From Liolophura sinensis (lineage: Eukaryota; Mollusca; Polyplacophora; Chitonida; Chitonidae), in NCBI RefSeq assembly GCF_032854445.1, contig NC_088302.1:31897979-31961978 (forward strand): a stretch of DNA of 64,000 bases, in the 5' to 3' direction. The position numbers and the translations under genes were made by a program. The notes below the pieces were generated by a model, which was given only the letters and a program-made list of their open reading frames with translations, searched no databases and was not told where the DNA came from. Below are positions 23,642 to 35,952 of this stretch, in pieces; the first letter of the stretch is position 1, and each line of letters begins with the position of its first letter.

Positions 23642-24680
23642 GATTGGAACATTAGTGTTCAGCATACAATTCTGACAATGAATGTGTTCACATGAGTCAA
23701 TTAAACAAGCATGAACTTATGGAAAGCTGTGTCTTGAGAAAGGAGGTCAAAGGTCATATTTGCATCCAATTTTCTCAGGGATAGCGGTGAGGTTTGGGTA
23801 GGAGGAGCAGTAGAGGGGTTGCTGGTAAATTTATGTATTAAAGGGTAAGTGTCCAGATTGATTATTTATTCATAATTAGCTACACCTGTATAGATTGTTA
23901 AACTGAGTGTTCAAAAATATTGGAACAGAGTACAGTAATCTGAGTAATATGGCATTAAAATCACTAGATAATGAGGTTAGGTTTATGCATTTTTTCGTGC
24001 ATTATGCATTTTTCATGCATTAGTCTGATCACTCTTCAGTATGCCGTTAAAGAGAAAGAATAGATAACATGTTAGCTTCCAATGAATGTCCCCTCTAATA
24101 CAGACTATCTCATTGGCTGTGTCTCTCCAGTGGACCAACTAGTGAGCTTCTAACAAATTGTGAACTGTATTCAACGACGTGATGGCCATTTGACAGCTAC
24201 GGCAATGCTAGCGCTATCTGACCGGCTACAGAGGACAATTAAAATCAAGCACAATCCAAAACTAATCATGTTTCTCGACTGTGTTAATCAAACATTAATG
24301 ACTGGGGTTGAAATACTGGTTGTTGATTAAAATTACTCATCAAAGGTAAGAAAACAAGTGACATCACTTTGAATGCTGCTCAGGGGTAGGTGCGAAAGCA
24401 ATCTTACATAGTGTTAATCCATGCCCCCTTGTTTTTAATCCATGAACCAGATTACAAGGATTAGCGACACCACGGGAAACAAAAGAGGATTAAAGCCCCC
24501 TTCATAATACCTTTCTCAGAGGCCCTCCTGGTAACATACTGTTAAACAGGTTATAATCTTTATACTTAGGACAAGTAGATCAATCTGGACACTAATCCTT
24601 TAAGTTTCATTGTATTTGGTTTGTTCAAACGGTTTGAAGTTGTAATGTGAGTTTCGCATGAACCACAAATCACATATTTA
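23642..24680. other. No supported gene
   Basis: AT-rich. A plus-strand donor-like CAAAG|GTAAGAAAAC lies near 24345 with no convincing exon. Nothing else recognised. Confidence 0.4.
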
Positions 24681-24790
24681 CCCCCGGGCTCCGCCCGAAT
24701 TCGTCCCACCATAATGCTGGTCGCTGTCATATGAGTGAAATATTCTTGAGTACGGCGTAAAACACCAATCACATAAATAAGTCAATAAAC
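24681..24790 (+). mobile_element. SINE family 1, 3' fragment
   Basis: Begins CCCCCGGGCTCCGCCCGAAT and carries TCCCACCATAATGCTGG, GTGAAATATTCTTGAGTACG and an irregular AAATAAGTCAATAAA tail. Heavily 5'-truncated. TSD not clear. Confidence 0.85.
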
Positions 24791-25950
24791 CATATCAAAT
24801 AAATAGTAATTTTGGAGATAAATCATTACAAGTGATAATATTACATGATTATCAAATAGTCATTTGTGCAAACTCCACTTTAATATGTTCTGAGAAATAG
24901 TGAATCTTTGGATGAAGTTGCACTGAATTGAGCTCAATAATTTGTAGAGATTTAGCTTCATAAGTCATCTATGACCTCTGACCTACTTTCTCTACTGTGT
25001 GTACCACACTGTAATATCTTCTGGAGGAACATGGAGTTTGGGTCAATGCAAGTTTTGGATATATATATATATATATTAGCTTCACAAATCCACATATGAA
25101 CTCTGACCTCAGAAAGTAGTTCAAAGGTCATTTGTGTGAACCCATACTATGTTTAATACTTCCTGGTTGAGTCACCAGTGATCACTATTCACAGAATTTT
25201 GTAAGTCACATATGAACCCTGCAAACAACCTCACAAGAGTTTGATCATGAACATACACCTGCATGTAAATGACCCCAAATTTTCGCCCATGCCTAGCTTA
25301 CCCATTTTTTTAGACCCATTATGGTAGACGAAAGATAAGCAGCCTGAATATAAAGTCAGTATTTAGCTGTTAAAGTTAATTTTGGAAAGTGAGTGGTTTA
25401 AGTGAGATAAAATGAATGATTGTTTATATACTAATTTGATTGTTTTCCAACTCCATAATAAAGAGTTTTTCACTTATACGGTCATGATCAGTTTTATTGC
25501 TTGTGGAAACCCAGAGACTGCCCAGGGTATATCACATCTTTCATAAGTTATTGACAAACTTTCCCATGTGTTAGATGCAGATATTTTTAAATCTTCAACC
25601 TTTTCAACCACTAAAGCAGTTTTTTCAGTGGAATTTTATACATATAAATATTGTGAAAATGAGGCCAAAAGTCATTCGTTTGTGTCACTTAAAGATGCAA
25701 GCTTCATGAAAATGTGTGCAGCCAAATTGTTTCTCTACGACCCAAAGATCTTCTTACACTCAGAATATTTCACCTGGTCACAGAGGTCGCTGACAAGGTT
25801 GAACTGAAAAAATCATTGATGCATACACCAATGGTGGAAGACAAGTGATGTTTAGAAAATGACGATTGTGAAAATGGGCCACACAAAGATAGCGGACAGG
25901 TTATTGTGTAACCAGGGCAGTCAAAATTGGGGGTAAATGAGAGCTCTGCT
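24791..25950. other. No supported gene; old diverged repeat
   Basis: Between about 24900 and 25250 phrases such as 'ATGACCTCTGACCTAC', 'GAACTCTGACCTCAG' and 'CAAAGGTCATTTGTGTGAAC' repeat loosely, like those near 11.2-11.6 kb. No coding signal. Confidence 0.4.
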
Positions 25951-26162
25951 GCCCTAATTCCTCAACCTTTTTTGTACATGAAAGAGTAATTTATGCACAT
26001 TTTTAAGTTGATTATTGAGACAAAACTATATTGGTCGGACTGGATAAGTTCAGGGCTTCACAAAATGTATAATAGTATCAGTCAACACAGAATAATGCCT
26101 TCAGAATATGCTTGAATAAACACTCCTGCAAACATGTGAAAAGTTTATAGAATTAGGGTAAT
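25951..26162 (+). mobile_element. MITE-like family M, copy A
   Basis: Left end CCTAATTCCTCAACCTTTT, right end AAAAGTTTATAGAATTAGGG (reverse complement of the left end with mismatches). The interior words TTTATGCACATTTTTAA, CAGGGCTTCACAAAATG and AATAATGCCTTCAGAATATG recur in copies B, C and D. About 212 bp, no coding capacity. Confidence 0.8.
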
Positions 26163-26234
26163 GTTACATTGGTTCATGGCCTTTTCAAACACTCTTAAAA
26201 ACAAAGGGCGTATGAACGTTGGTTACAGTATTAC

Positions 26235-26277
26235 AATGCAATGTAATGTAATGTAATGCAATGTAATGCAATGCAAC
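26235..26277. repeat. Pentanucleotide microsatellite (AATGY)n
   Basis: About eight tandem AATGC/AATGT units. It makes a run in the minus-strand ORF at 26185-26379 that reads as repeated YIALHYI-type peptides; not coding. Confidence 0.9.
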
Positions 26278-27231
26278 CTTATTAGGGGTACCATGCAGTT
26301 TCAAGTAACATTTCATAACAAGCTGAGGGAAAAAAATGATTGAGGGTTTAGAATTGTTTATTGTGTAACCCAATACCAATGAACCTTGCTTTGTACAAAA
26401 TCAAATCCTGAGAATGCACAACATTCAAGGGATTTGATGAGGTACGAAATAAGGTTCAACAGTATCTGGTTATTCAACAAACACCAAGATGAAGGTGTTA
26501 AAGTCTATCCTACCTCAAAACCATGAACAAAATATGGCAAAAACTGCATATTTCATGCTGGCATTCTGTTTCCTTAAAGAGGTCAAGCATTTTAGATCAA
26601 TCCACATCTAGCTTAGGCCACTGCAGTTGACCTAGATACGTGAAAGCTGCGTTATGTAGGACGTCATGTCTGATTGTTAAACAACGCTGAAATGTAAAAG
26701 TTTACTGTACATGTATTATGAAGTCATACCATAGAGCTTAGGCTGGAACACCTCTGAAACAAATGTTTCTTTTTCAACATTATGGTGTATGTGTGAAAAA
26801 TATTAAAAAAATGTAAAAATAAAAGCGATATCTATAAATTGGGCGAAATAACACTTTTATCACTGATGGAAATTCCGACAGTTCACATGTACATAAATCA
26901 CAAAGCAAATTTAACAAGTAAACAAACTCACAACTTCTTTTCTTTGTAGACATAAACAGCTTGATATGAGGTTACTCGGGAAGGTAAAGGTACAGGCTGG
27001 TGTGTTGTATAACACATTCATGTTGTTTGAAAAGTCATCTCTACATAATATGTATATTTGCACCAAACAACAGGGTAGAGTAAGGATTCTCTCAACTATG
27101 AACGTCATGCTCCAGAATTACACGTAATATGATTTTTATATATGTATGCATGCTTAGGGTGAAATGTCATACTTAACAATTTTTCATTAGGAGGAGTCAT
27201 TAGGTGTGTCTACATATATTATGTCTTCTTG
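26278..27231. other. No supported gene
   Basis: AT-rich sequence without recognisable domains or repeats. Confidence 0.4.
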
Positions 27232-27410
27232 TCACCACTGAAGTATCTGGCTGAAGACACCAGACACTCCACCCAGTCACATTATACTGACACCGGGCAA
27301 ACCAGTCACGTTTCCTTGCTCTAACCTTTCAGTGCTGAGTGTGAAGCGAGGCAGCAGCAAGTCATGGGGATGATTCCTTCGTGGGTTTGATCCTGGGGTC
27401 TCTCGACTTC
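27232..27410 (-). mobile_element. Diverged SINE family 2 fragment
   Basis: 'CACTGAAGTATCTGGCTGAAG', 'TCACATTATACTGACACCGG', 'CAAACCAGTC' and 'GTGTGAAGCGAGGCAGCAAG'-like blocks, then 'GGGTTTGATCCTGGGG', occur in the same order as in the better copy at 49813-50168. The last block is the complement of a B-box region. No TSD seen. Confidence 0.55.
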
Positions 27411-29940
27411 AGCAATATAACTATGTGTGTGGGTGTCATATAATATATATAAATATATGTGCACAGTAACCACAGTAATTTGTTTGGTGTTAAGATTATT
27501 GTCACGTACAAGAAGATATGATTACTACCATTTTTCTTTTGTTTTTCTGCTCTATTTGCTGATTATGTTCTGTGGTTGGATGAAATATGACTTAATCCAC
27601 CCAGTGGATTCTCACACAACTAAGCTTTTAAAATTCCGACCCTTGTAAACAATGGGTTTCCTCAGAGCTAGATTATACACTTCTGTTGTGCTCGACTGCT
27701 TGAATTAAAAACTAGCTTTGTATGTTATGTATGTCAGTAATCTTCTCTTGCTGATATATGGAAGAGGTTGAAAAGTACATTTGTTCATGTTAATATTATC
27801 TTGCAGAAATGAGCTTTACTGATGGCAAAATACACCGGCAATATTTTGCACCAATATGCAGGCAGATTTGCCTGTAGGTTGGGGTCAATAAGCTGTCATG
27901 TGACACAAACAGAATGTCACAGGTCAACACAGTTCAGTGTTGTTTGATTAGTCACCTGGGTCGCCTCGATAGCCAGAAATCGCTGCAGTGGTCACACTAC
28001 ACAGATGAAGTGGAGGCTTACGTGTTTGATATGAGCAAATTTCAGAGAGGACAAGATTGTCTGTAAAATATGCAGGCGCACACACAACAGGTGGAGTGTT
28101 AGAAATTTTCAAAATACACCTGTAAAATCAAATAGTACATCCCCAGCTATAGTTACTCATTTTGAATACTTCTTTGAGTTCTACTGATCAGAGAAATGAC
28201 CAGGTTTTGGGGGTTTCCATTTGTTTGGAAGACATGACATCCTCTGGGTAAAATATAATTAAGTTTCAGCACCAAACCTAATAGGCTATTACCTTTGCAT
28301 CAAAACAATGGACTTTCTTGTGCCAAATTTTTAGGTCAAATATGCCACTTCATGCAATGGGTATCTGACAGGTGTAAAGCACAGCCATCTGTCAGTACAC
28401 GGGATGGTAATTCAATCATGATGAACATGCCATTTGAAAACTGCTGGACTGATGGGTGTTGTGCAAACGTGGGGTTGGGCGAGCTACTATTGGTCGACAA
28501 TAGACTCAAGGATGATTTTCTCCATGCTGGGTTGGATTTTATTTCTTCTGGGTGGAGAAAAAGGGAAGAGGGTATTACACATGATGGATTTGCATACATA
28601 TATATATATACACTCCCATCCACGTGACATTTTTTTCATTATGATACTGGCTTCCGGCAATGGTATCCCATCATTCCCAGTGGACAAAAAACAAGAATAT
28701 TGTTTTAATATAGAATCACATTAGTGAATGGTTGACCTTTACCAATATGCTTCAAGGCATGTCCTGTTAATGACAGTTCAGACATATTCTGTCTTGGAAA
28801 GCATTTGACCTTTGTATGTCCTTCAATCTCATGTCACAATAATAGCTGACCTCAAAAATTATACCCAGCTCCCCTCAAAGACACTCACAGCATATGCCAT
28901 GGATAAATAATTTTATATTTTTAAAATTTTTTTTTTAATAATACAAATAATAATACATGTAATCACTAATTACAACTAAAAGAGCCTATATGTATATAAT
29001 TTAATTATCGGATTCAAGCCTGTAATTTTTATGTTCAGGGGCCATTCAACCCAGACTTAAAAAAAAAGAAGATCTTTTTAATCATCATTTCACAGTTACA
29101 TTTCAGAATCAATTTTAAATCTCTTCAGAGAGATGTATACAAACCATTAATACAAATCCATTCAAATGAGGTGTTTTGTGGCCAAAAATCACATTTTTCT
29201 TAAATCTCTAAATAGCTTAATGACGGGTACAGGTTATAAATGCACAAGTTTACATCAAGGTTAAGATGCATATAAATCTTTGTTGAAATTGCTACAGTAT
29301 TTTCGGACAGACAAAAACACAGTTATTCTAGTTTTGTGGCCCTCTCCCCCTTCACAGCCTGAAAGAAAACTTTAAAACTCAAAAAAAGGTGAGCAAAAAG
29401 GGAGAAGTAATTTTTAGATGTTCCGTGCTTTGGTCGCAGACACATTAACAGGTAGGGGGCAGTGTTGTCATATCAGTGCATGGTGAGAATGCCAGATCTG
29501 TTATACGCAATTATCACTGTCTGCAGGGAGGGCATGTGCTGTACTAGTGGCTATGCACAGCATACAAGGCCTAGGGAGCAAATATAAAAGAAAGCACATG
29601 GCCTGCTGACTGAATGCTAATTCATGCTAACAGGTTACGTAAGGTTTAACTCACACCTAAGGATGGATAAAGGTTAGTCGATGCGAAGTGAAGTCCTGTA
29701 ATTCCCATGACAGCTATATTGACCCAAGTACAATCCTTACAATAGCATAGAAACTTGCTACCTCAGGCATAAATTGCATCATGCAATTTTCCAAGAACAG
29801 CTAGGGACAAATATTCCCTTCAATATTACCGCATAATTGCAAGCCACATTTCACAAGCAGGCTATTTATGGTTTACAATTTTGTGACTTTCCTTTAAAAT
29901 CTGACGATTGTGGGAATTTGTACAAGGTTTTTTTTTTTTT
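27411..29940. other. Gene-poor stretch with one dispersed repeat copy
   Basis: Dispersed repeat R1 copy 3 lies near 28255-28345 (GTTTCAGCACCAAACC ... TGCCAAATTTTTAGGTC). The overlapping openings at 28295-28724 on both strands follow from low stop density and are unrecognised. The rest is AT-rich. Confidence 0.4.
28255..28345 (+). repeat. Dispersed repeat R1, copy 3
   Basis: Matches copies at about 1000 and 3125 in order and orientation: AGTTTCAGCACCAAACC, TATTACCTTTGCATCAAAAC, GGACTTTCTTGTGCCAAATT, TTTAGGTC. Confidence 0.4.
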
Positions 29941-30342
29941 TGAGATACTACGCCTAACATTTTGTTCTGCACAGATTCTAATACTGACACCCCTAACCTT
30001 TTGTTTACAACATTGACTCTAATACACAATACACTAAGTCAGGAATTTGGTAATTTACGGTATTTAATATGTACACACCTAATCAAAGATGAAGTATTCC
30101 CATTATGCTGTTCCGCTCTATATATGTGCACACCCTGAACTCAATATATACCATACGTTTTTTACATACCACCCTAACTTTTGTTTAACATTGTTTCTAA
30201 TATGCAAGTCAGGAATTCCGTAATTTACGGTATTTAATATGTACACACCGCATCAATAATGGGATATCCCCCACCTGCTATTATGCTCTACTTATGTACA
30301 AACCCTGAGCTCAATACATGCAGTGCTTTTTGAGATACAACT
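29941..30342. repeat. Tandem repeat of ~171 bp, about 2.3 units
   Basis: 'AAGTCAGGAATTTGGTAATT' at 30035 and 'AAGTCAGGAATTCCGTAATT' at 30206, each followed by TACGGTATTTAATATGTACAC, are 171 bp apart. Upstream blocks ('ACCCTAACTTTTGTTTAACA') and downstream blocks ('CCTGAACTCAATATATACC' / 'CCTGAGCTCAATACATGC') repeat too. A third partial unit begins at 'TTTTTGAGATACAACTTCC' and is interrupted by the SINE at 30358. Confidence 0.85.
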
Positions 30343-30357
30343 TCCAACATTTCGTTT

Positions 30358-30536
30358 GGAAGCTCATGCTGGCTTCCTCTCCAGCCGTACGTGTGAAGGT
30401 CTCCAGCAACCTGCAGATGGTCGTGGGTTTTCCCCTGGATTCTGCCCGGTTTCCTCCCACCCTATAGCTGGCCGCCGTCGTACAAGTGAAATATTCTTGA
30501 GTACGGCATAAAACACCAATCAAATAAATAAATAAA
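30358..30536 (+). mobile_element. SINE family 1, 5'-truncated with 15-bp TSD
   Basis: Starts GGAAGCTCATGCTGGCTTCC, runs through the standard body and ends (AAAT)n. A perfect 15-bp TSD TCCAACATTTCGTTT lies at 30343-30357 and 30537-30551. The insertion split the third unit of the 171-bp tandem repeat, so it is younger than the array. Confidence 0.94.
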
Positions 30537-30551
30537 TCCAACATTTCGTTT

Positions 30552-32130
30552 AATACTGCTTTTCCTAAGTTATGACTAAACTTTGTACAGGCGAACTAAA
30601 CATAGAAAATGAAATTAAACACCTTTTTACTTCATTCAATCTTGAGGTTTTTGTGAACATCCTGTTTTTCAAGGCAGTTTTCTGATTATGAAAATATGTC
30701 TTCACCAGGAAAACTTGCATGGATCCTCTTTCAACAATAAAACTTATACTTTCTTTCCTCTGCTATAACATACAATAATATACTATACTTTACGACAGAT
30801 GATGAAAAACTTGATTTCCTAAAAAAAACTGGATGAAATGTGATCTCCAACATCTAGTCTAATACATATCTTTGCCATCCATTATGATAATACTTACCTG
30901 ATGTATACATATCGTTATACCAGAGCAGAAATCAGGTAAACCCATACACACCTATACTAAAGTCACTGATCAGTTATTGATTCAGACAAATTAGGACAAA
31001 TACCATTAGCCAGTTGCAAAGTAAACATCACGAAGTAAGTGCATAGTGATCTTTGTACAAATACAGTCAAGAAGGGGAATCCTTCTCCAGCTTATTCACA
31101 TGTACTTACGTGTTTTTCAGTCATAATAAAGGCCAAGTATTACTGTTTCAGTCAAAAACTGGCGAAATCCTCCCAATATGTGTTTTGTAGACGTGTGACA
31201 GTTTCAGACAATATTCAGCCAAAAATTTGAGAATCAGTGAAACTATATTCCTGCTAAACTGTTAGAAGCATTCCCATACTTACATGTATCTACATATAAC
31301 ACAGTCCCTCCCAAACGTTTAACTTTCAAAGTTGCTGAGTGCATGAGAACGAAGTTTTGTGCAAAATGCCCTTATGGTGGTGCACAAAAGTCTGCTGATA
31401 CTGTACATATATATATACATACAAGTAAGTAGGTGGAGAGACACTTAGCAAACACAGAGATCAAGCCAACCAGTCTCGTTACCATACACAACAGACACGG
31501 CAGACTTCTGGACAACAGGCGTCAATTCAACTGTATATTCACAACCTACAAACATTTCATTCTCGCCTTACTTCACATATATATGTATCTCGTACCAAGC
31601 ATACATCTTATGTTCGCTTTGTGCAAACAATTCTGTTAGGGTATACAGTGCATGTTTGTTTGTCACAGGCCCAATACAAAAATATCGGATCCTGCACAAG
31701 ATCCTAAAGAACCCATTGTGCTTAACAGTTTTGCAAAAAAATATATATTTTTTCGAATTTTTGCGTTGTATATACAGATACAAATGGATCAGCATTTCTA
31801 CATCTTTGTATTCTGAATGCAGTATTGAAGACGCTCTCATCAGGGAAATTTCGCTGAACATCTGTTAAGTTTAGCAATGTGCAAACAGAACACGTGTGCA
31901 CAGCTAGTATATACTAACATGTATGTACAAGATGTTATGAAAGCGGTCGAGAAAACAGACAATAACACAGATATAACATCTGAGGTCTAGATACTTGACA
32001 ATCAATAAAACTAGCATACAATTTCAACAAAAGATAAATAAAATAGGTAAATCCTGTATACTTTACATATACTGTGCATTCATGACCTGTTTTGCAGTAT
32101 GCTGTTCATAGGACTCTTCTTGAATGTATT
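30552..32130. other. No supported gene; one strong minus-strand splice donor
   Basis: On the minus strand ACATCAG|GTAAGTATTATC gives a near-perfect donor with the exon side ending at 30898. An upstream acceptor ACTTTAG and an open frame (CMGLPDFCSGITICIHQ) could define a roughly 60-base exon, but this is speculative. Overlapping openings at 31433-31868 are unrecognised. Confidence 0.35.
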
Positions 32131-32351
32131 ACTGTAACCCTTTAACCTTTTCGCATGTTTGTAGGGTGTTTATTATAGCATATTCTGAACGCATTAATCT
32201 GTGTTGACTGATAAAATTCTACTTTTTACGAAGCCCTGAAACTGGCCAGTCCAACCCATGTAGTTTTGTCTCCAAAATCAAATTAAAAATGTGCATAAAT
32301 TTGACTGAAAGTCGCTCTTTCATATGTTAAAAGGTTGAGGAATTAGGGTAA
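32131..32351 (-). mobile_element. MITE-like family M, copy B (inverted)
   Basis: Right end AAAAGGTTGAGGAATTAGGG is the exact complement of the copy A left end apart from length. The left end is TGTAACCCTTTAACCTTTTC. The interior CATATTCTGAACGCATTAAT, AAGCCCTGAAACTGG and ATGTGCATAAATTTGAC are inverses of the words in copies A, C and D. Confidence 0.82.
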
Positions 32352-33329
32352 ATGTAAACTAAGGTTTAGTACTGCCCCTTGCATCTCCTGATGCAATAAT
32401 GAACACAAACCAAAAAAACTCACACAGGGTCAAATAAACTGTGCATTAATAAGACACAAGTACATGTAAGCCAGAACTTGGAAGTTTTCCATCAAATTCA
32501 ACACAGATATGAAATCTAAAAACAGATAACAACCAAAACATCGTTAAACGTTCTGATGGTACATTACATTAGTTTAATAGAAAGCAAAGTGACATGGATT
32601 TTCCCAAATAAAAACTCACACACTTCTTTAATCATGCTGTTACATACAAACATGACAGGAGAAGTTGTAGATATCAAATAAAAGCTGTCCTAGTTTGTAC
32701 TACATATACAAGTACACCCCAGTGTTAAAGATACACAGAAACTGACATTCTGCCAGACACTTTCTATTCATGAAATATCAACTGATATTAATCCAGAAAT
32801 TGATCCAAATATTTATTTGTTACTTCAATAGCCGTTAAGAGCAGCACTTCAGAATCTTCATTTACAAGGTCAGGTTCATGGGGGTAGGAAACTGGGGTGC
32901 CTGCAGTATCACCACCACCACCACCCTAGCTCCCCTTCCCCCCCCCCCCCCCCCCCCCGCCCCTCCCTCCCACTCTCCATTACCAGGCCTGACTTAAAGG
33001 CTCTGAGAGGTATTAACACTAACCTTAGTCTTACTATACAAGTATATGGATCAAGTGATTTGTTGAAATAAAAATGTTATCAAAACATCATGGCGGAACA
33101 AATGTTAACCACTACAGTTTTTCGAACAGCCTGTATGTTAATTTACAACACTGCACTTGCCTGTCCCCCCTCCCAAAAAAATTGCATGGAAGTACTGTTT
33201 CCTATCTGCCACTGTATAAAAATTCAATCCTACAGCATGCCGATCTAACTTTAAAAAATTGAAAGATTTAACTATGACAACATACTTGTATTCCCGAGGG
33301 AAAAAAAAATGAAGGATTAAACAGATAGA
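32352..33329. other. No supported gene; C-run
   Basis: At about 32936-32968 the plus strand has over 20 consecutive C followed by GCCCCTCCCTCCC, preceded by (CAC)n; the length is prone to sequencing error. No gene. Confidence 0.45.
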
Positions 33330-33945
33330 CAGATTTACTACTCCATGATAACCCATGCATTGTTTCTACTCCATGGTAATCAATGAATTGTTACTACTCC
33401 ATGATAACCCATGCATTCTTATTAGTCCATGATAACCCATGCATTGTTACTACTCCATGATAACCCATGCATTGTTACTACTCCATGGTATTCCATGCAC
33501 TGTTACTACTCCATGATAACCCATGCATTCTTATTACTCCATGATAACCCATGCATTGTTACTACTCTATGATAACCCATGCATTGTTTCTACTCCATGA
33601 CAACCCATGCATTGTTACTACTCCATGATAACCCATGCATTGTTACTACTCCATGATAACCCATGCGTTGTTACTACTCCATGATAACCCATGCATTGTT
33701 ACTACTCCATGATAACCCATGCATTGTTACTACTCCATGGTATTCCATGCACTGTTACTTCTCCATGATAACCCATGCATTCTTATTACTCCATGATAAC
33801 CCATGCATTGTTACTACTCTATGATAACCCATGCATTGTTTCTACTCCATGATAACCCATGCATTGTTACTACTCCATGATAACCCATGCATTGTTACTA
33901 CTACATAATGACCTATGCATTGTTACTATTCCATGGTTATAACTG
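33330..33945. repeat. 28-bp minisatellite with 252-bp higher-order unit
   Basis: Basic unit TGTTACTACTCCATGATAAC + CCATGCAT, about 22 copies. Marker variants (CCATGGTATTCCATGCAC, then TTCTTATTACTCC, then CTCTATGATAACC, then GTTTCTACTCC) recur in the same order starting at 33483 and 33735. They are 252 bp apart, exactly nine units. This points to a segmental duplication inside the array. Confidence 0.94.
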
Positions 33946-34577
33946 TAATGACATGACACTGTCATGTCCACTGAGGCACAGTAAATAATAACTGGAAATT
34001 TGAGAACATCTGGTCATTTTGAAAATTGTACTTGTGATATTATACTGGAATACTGCAATGAATGCTCAGAGTTTTGGTTTACCACAGTCATAATGACAAT
34101 AACATTCCAACAGAAGAAAATTAATTAAGCAGAGTATACCTGTATGATACAATTCGAAAGTCCTGGTTAGCATACAAGAGTACTTGGATATACCATTTAC
34201 ATGTGAGACGTGAAAGTGCAGTATAGTGTTGTCAATAGAGTCGTCATTTCCTCAGTGTGTATCAGATTTCCGTCAACAGCACTCTCAAATATCAGACAGG
34301 AAATCAATGAAAAGAGACGGTGATGATACATGCTATGAAAAATTCACACCTACAAGCAGGTGGATCTTCATTCACCACCTCACCTGTTGCTCATCTCACT
34401 AACGAGATATAAAAAAAAACAAAAAGCAAGTGGAGACACAGGTGTGATTCTGCCTTAAGCCATTAAAGATATCTCTGCTGAATTAGCTTCAAAGCAGTTC
34501 ATAAATAAGACATAAATCTCACCTGGCTGCATCTGAATTAATAAATAAGCCATAAAGATCTCTTACTTTATACTTAC
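33946..34577. other. No supported gene
   Basis: AT-rich. Minus-strand donor-like AGCCAG|GTGAGATTT (exon side ending 34523) and CAACAG|GTGAGGTGG (near 34382) may be alternative splice sites of the hypothetical minus-strand gene. Confidence 0.3.
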
Positions 34578-34850
34578 CTGAAACTAGGTTGTTTCCTCGT
34601 TAAGGATGGCCAGAACTTTCAATAATAAACTGGCAATAGTAATATATTCACACACATTCCATGTATGTTTAAGTCAAGGGGTTGGATTTAACTGGCCTCT
34701 GGTCACAGATGGAGAGAGCTAAAGCATCATAGCTCATTCAAGCGTTACTGTGTGTGCCACCTCTGCCGATATAGCTCCGCTCTGCTAGAGGGAAGCGAGC
34801 AAAGAACTGTGACAGAAGGCCGTGACCAAAATATACGTGCACACTTAAAC
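34578..34850 (-). other. Possible first exon / promoter of a minus-strand gene
   Basis: Minus strand reads AACCTAGTTTCAG|GTAAGTATAAAG, a textbook donor, with the exon side ending at 34578. Upstream (34700-34850) sequence is locally richer in G+C than surroundings, with TCTGCCGATATAGCTCCGC and GAGGGAAGCGAGC on the plus strand. No long ORF, so the exon would be 5' untranslated. Inference from splice consensus only. Confidence 0.3.
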
Positions 34851-35467
34851 AGTAACAGCTCTTTTCTTGTTCGTACAACTGGCCATAACAGTCAAACGTC
34901 TAAAGGAGCACATACTATATTGGTCTAAGCCCACGCCTGTTCACTCCTGCCCCTAATTATCTCCGTATACCTAAGAGGAAGCTAAAAGACACCCCTTTTT
35001 CCAGCAAATGAATTCAACATAACGTTCACAAAGGCCTGCAGTATTCCCAAGAACAGATCGCACTAATTATCACCCAGTTACGAGGCTCTACTTAACGAGC
35101 CGACCAGAGCCCAAACCAATCATCAGCATCAAAAACTTAACCTACTTGTCGTAGAGGCTCGATAATACGTTCGTCTTTTTGCACTAGCCTTACCACATCA
35201 TGGGCAGTATTGTAAACACTAAAACCCAGATATGCTGGGCAAACGCCCTATAAACTTACATGTTTCACTTACACAGACCCTTAAGTCTGAAGTAGCAACT
35301 GATCTACTTGTTTGATACACTCATACACGTCGTAATTTGCTAAAAACAATAATTAAACCCAAAAATAGAACGATATTTAACACCGATGATACAACTGGAA
35401 GTAAAAAATTAGTAGAAAAAATTGTATCAATTAGCTGACATGAACATAGTAAAAAAATACTACTTAC

Positions 35468-35952
35468 CTGGTTCTACATCCTATAGCACATGTAGTCCCT
35501 ATTCCCCCTGGGCAATAGTACCTGTATTAGCTAGAGCTCTCAGCTATGTCCCAAACAACAATTACTGACATGTAGGCCTACATCTCACACTGAAAGCTGT
35601 ACTCGCACGTATTAGTCCAATAGGGAAGAATATCTTAAAGATGTGCCGAACAGCTTGTGACAAATTAAGGACTTCTCCACGTGAGCTGTCGAGAAGTTTT
35701 TCCACTGAGCTACGTTTCCCACTTTCGTTTCCTTTTTCTATAATATAAAAAACAACGCCATGTCCTTTGTTTTTTTCTTCCAGTTTTCTTTTTTTACTGT
35801 TCTCTATTTTTGTGTCTGTCCTTTTTTTTCTCATCAGTTCAAGGCTATCATATTTCCCCTTACTTTTACCTGTGCATTCAGCTGGAAAGCATTTTAACCG
35901 GGCAACCACTTGTGACACTTCCTCTTCCTTATTCCTAAGAACATCGTACTAA
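35468..35952 (-). other. Unrecognised Lys-rich ORF with downstream splice donor
   Basis: A continuous minus-strand frame of about 130 codons ends at 35562. It opens after a stop near 35950 and has no early ATG; the first Met is internal, at LELMRKK. It contains YDVLRNKEEEVSQVVARLK, KSKGKYDSLELMRKKRTD, ENSKKRKLEEKNKGHGVV and KRSSVEKLLDSSRGEVLN. The first half is highly basic and coiled-coil-like. About 90 bases further on lies a strong donor, GTAGAACCAG|GTAAGTAGTA, with the exon side ending at 35468. It could be part of an alternative 5' exon or a chance opening. No family recognised. Confidence 0.25.

Noticed and set aside
28295-28724. Cluster of four overlapping ORFs on both strands
   Set aside because: Overlapping openings on both strands indicate low local stop density, and no family signature was seen.
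33330-33945. CRISPR-like array
   Set aside because: Units are contiguous 28-bp repeats with no unique spacers, in a eukaryotic context.
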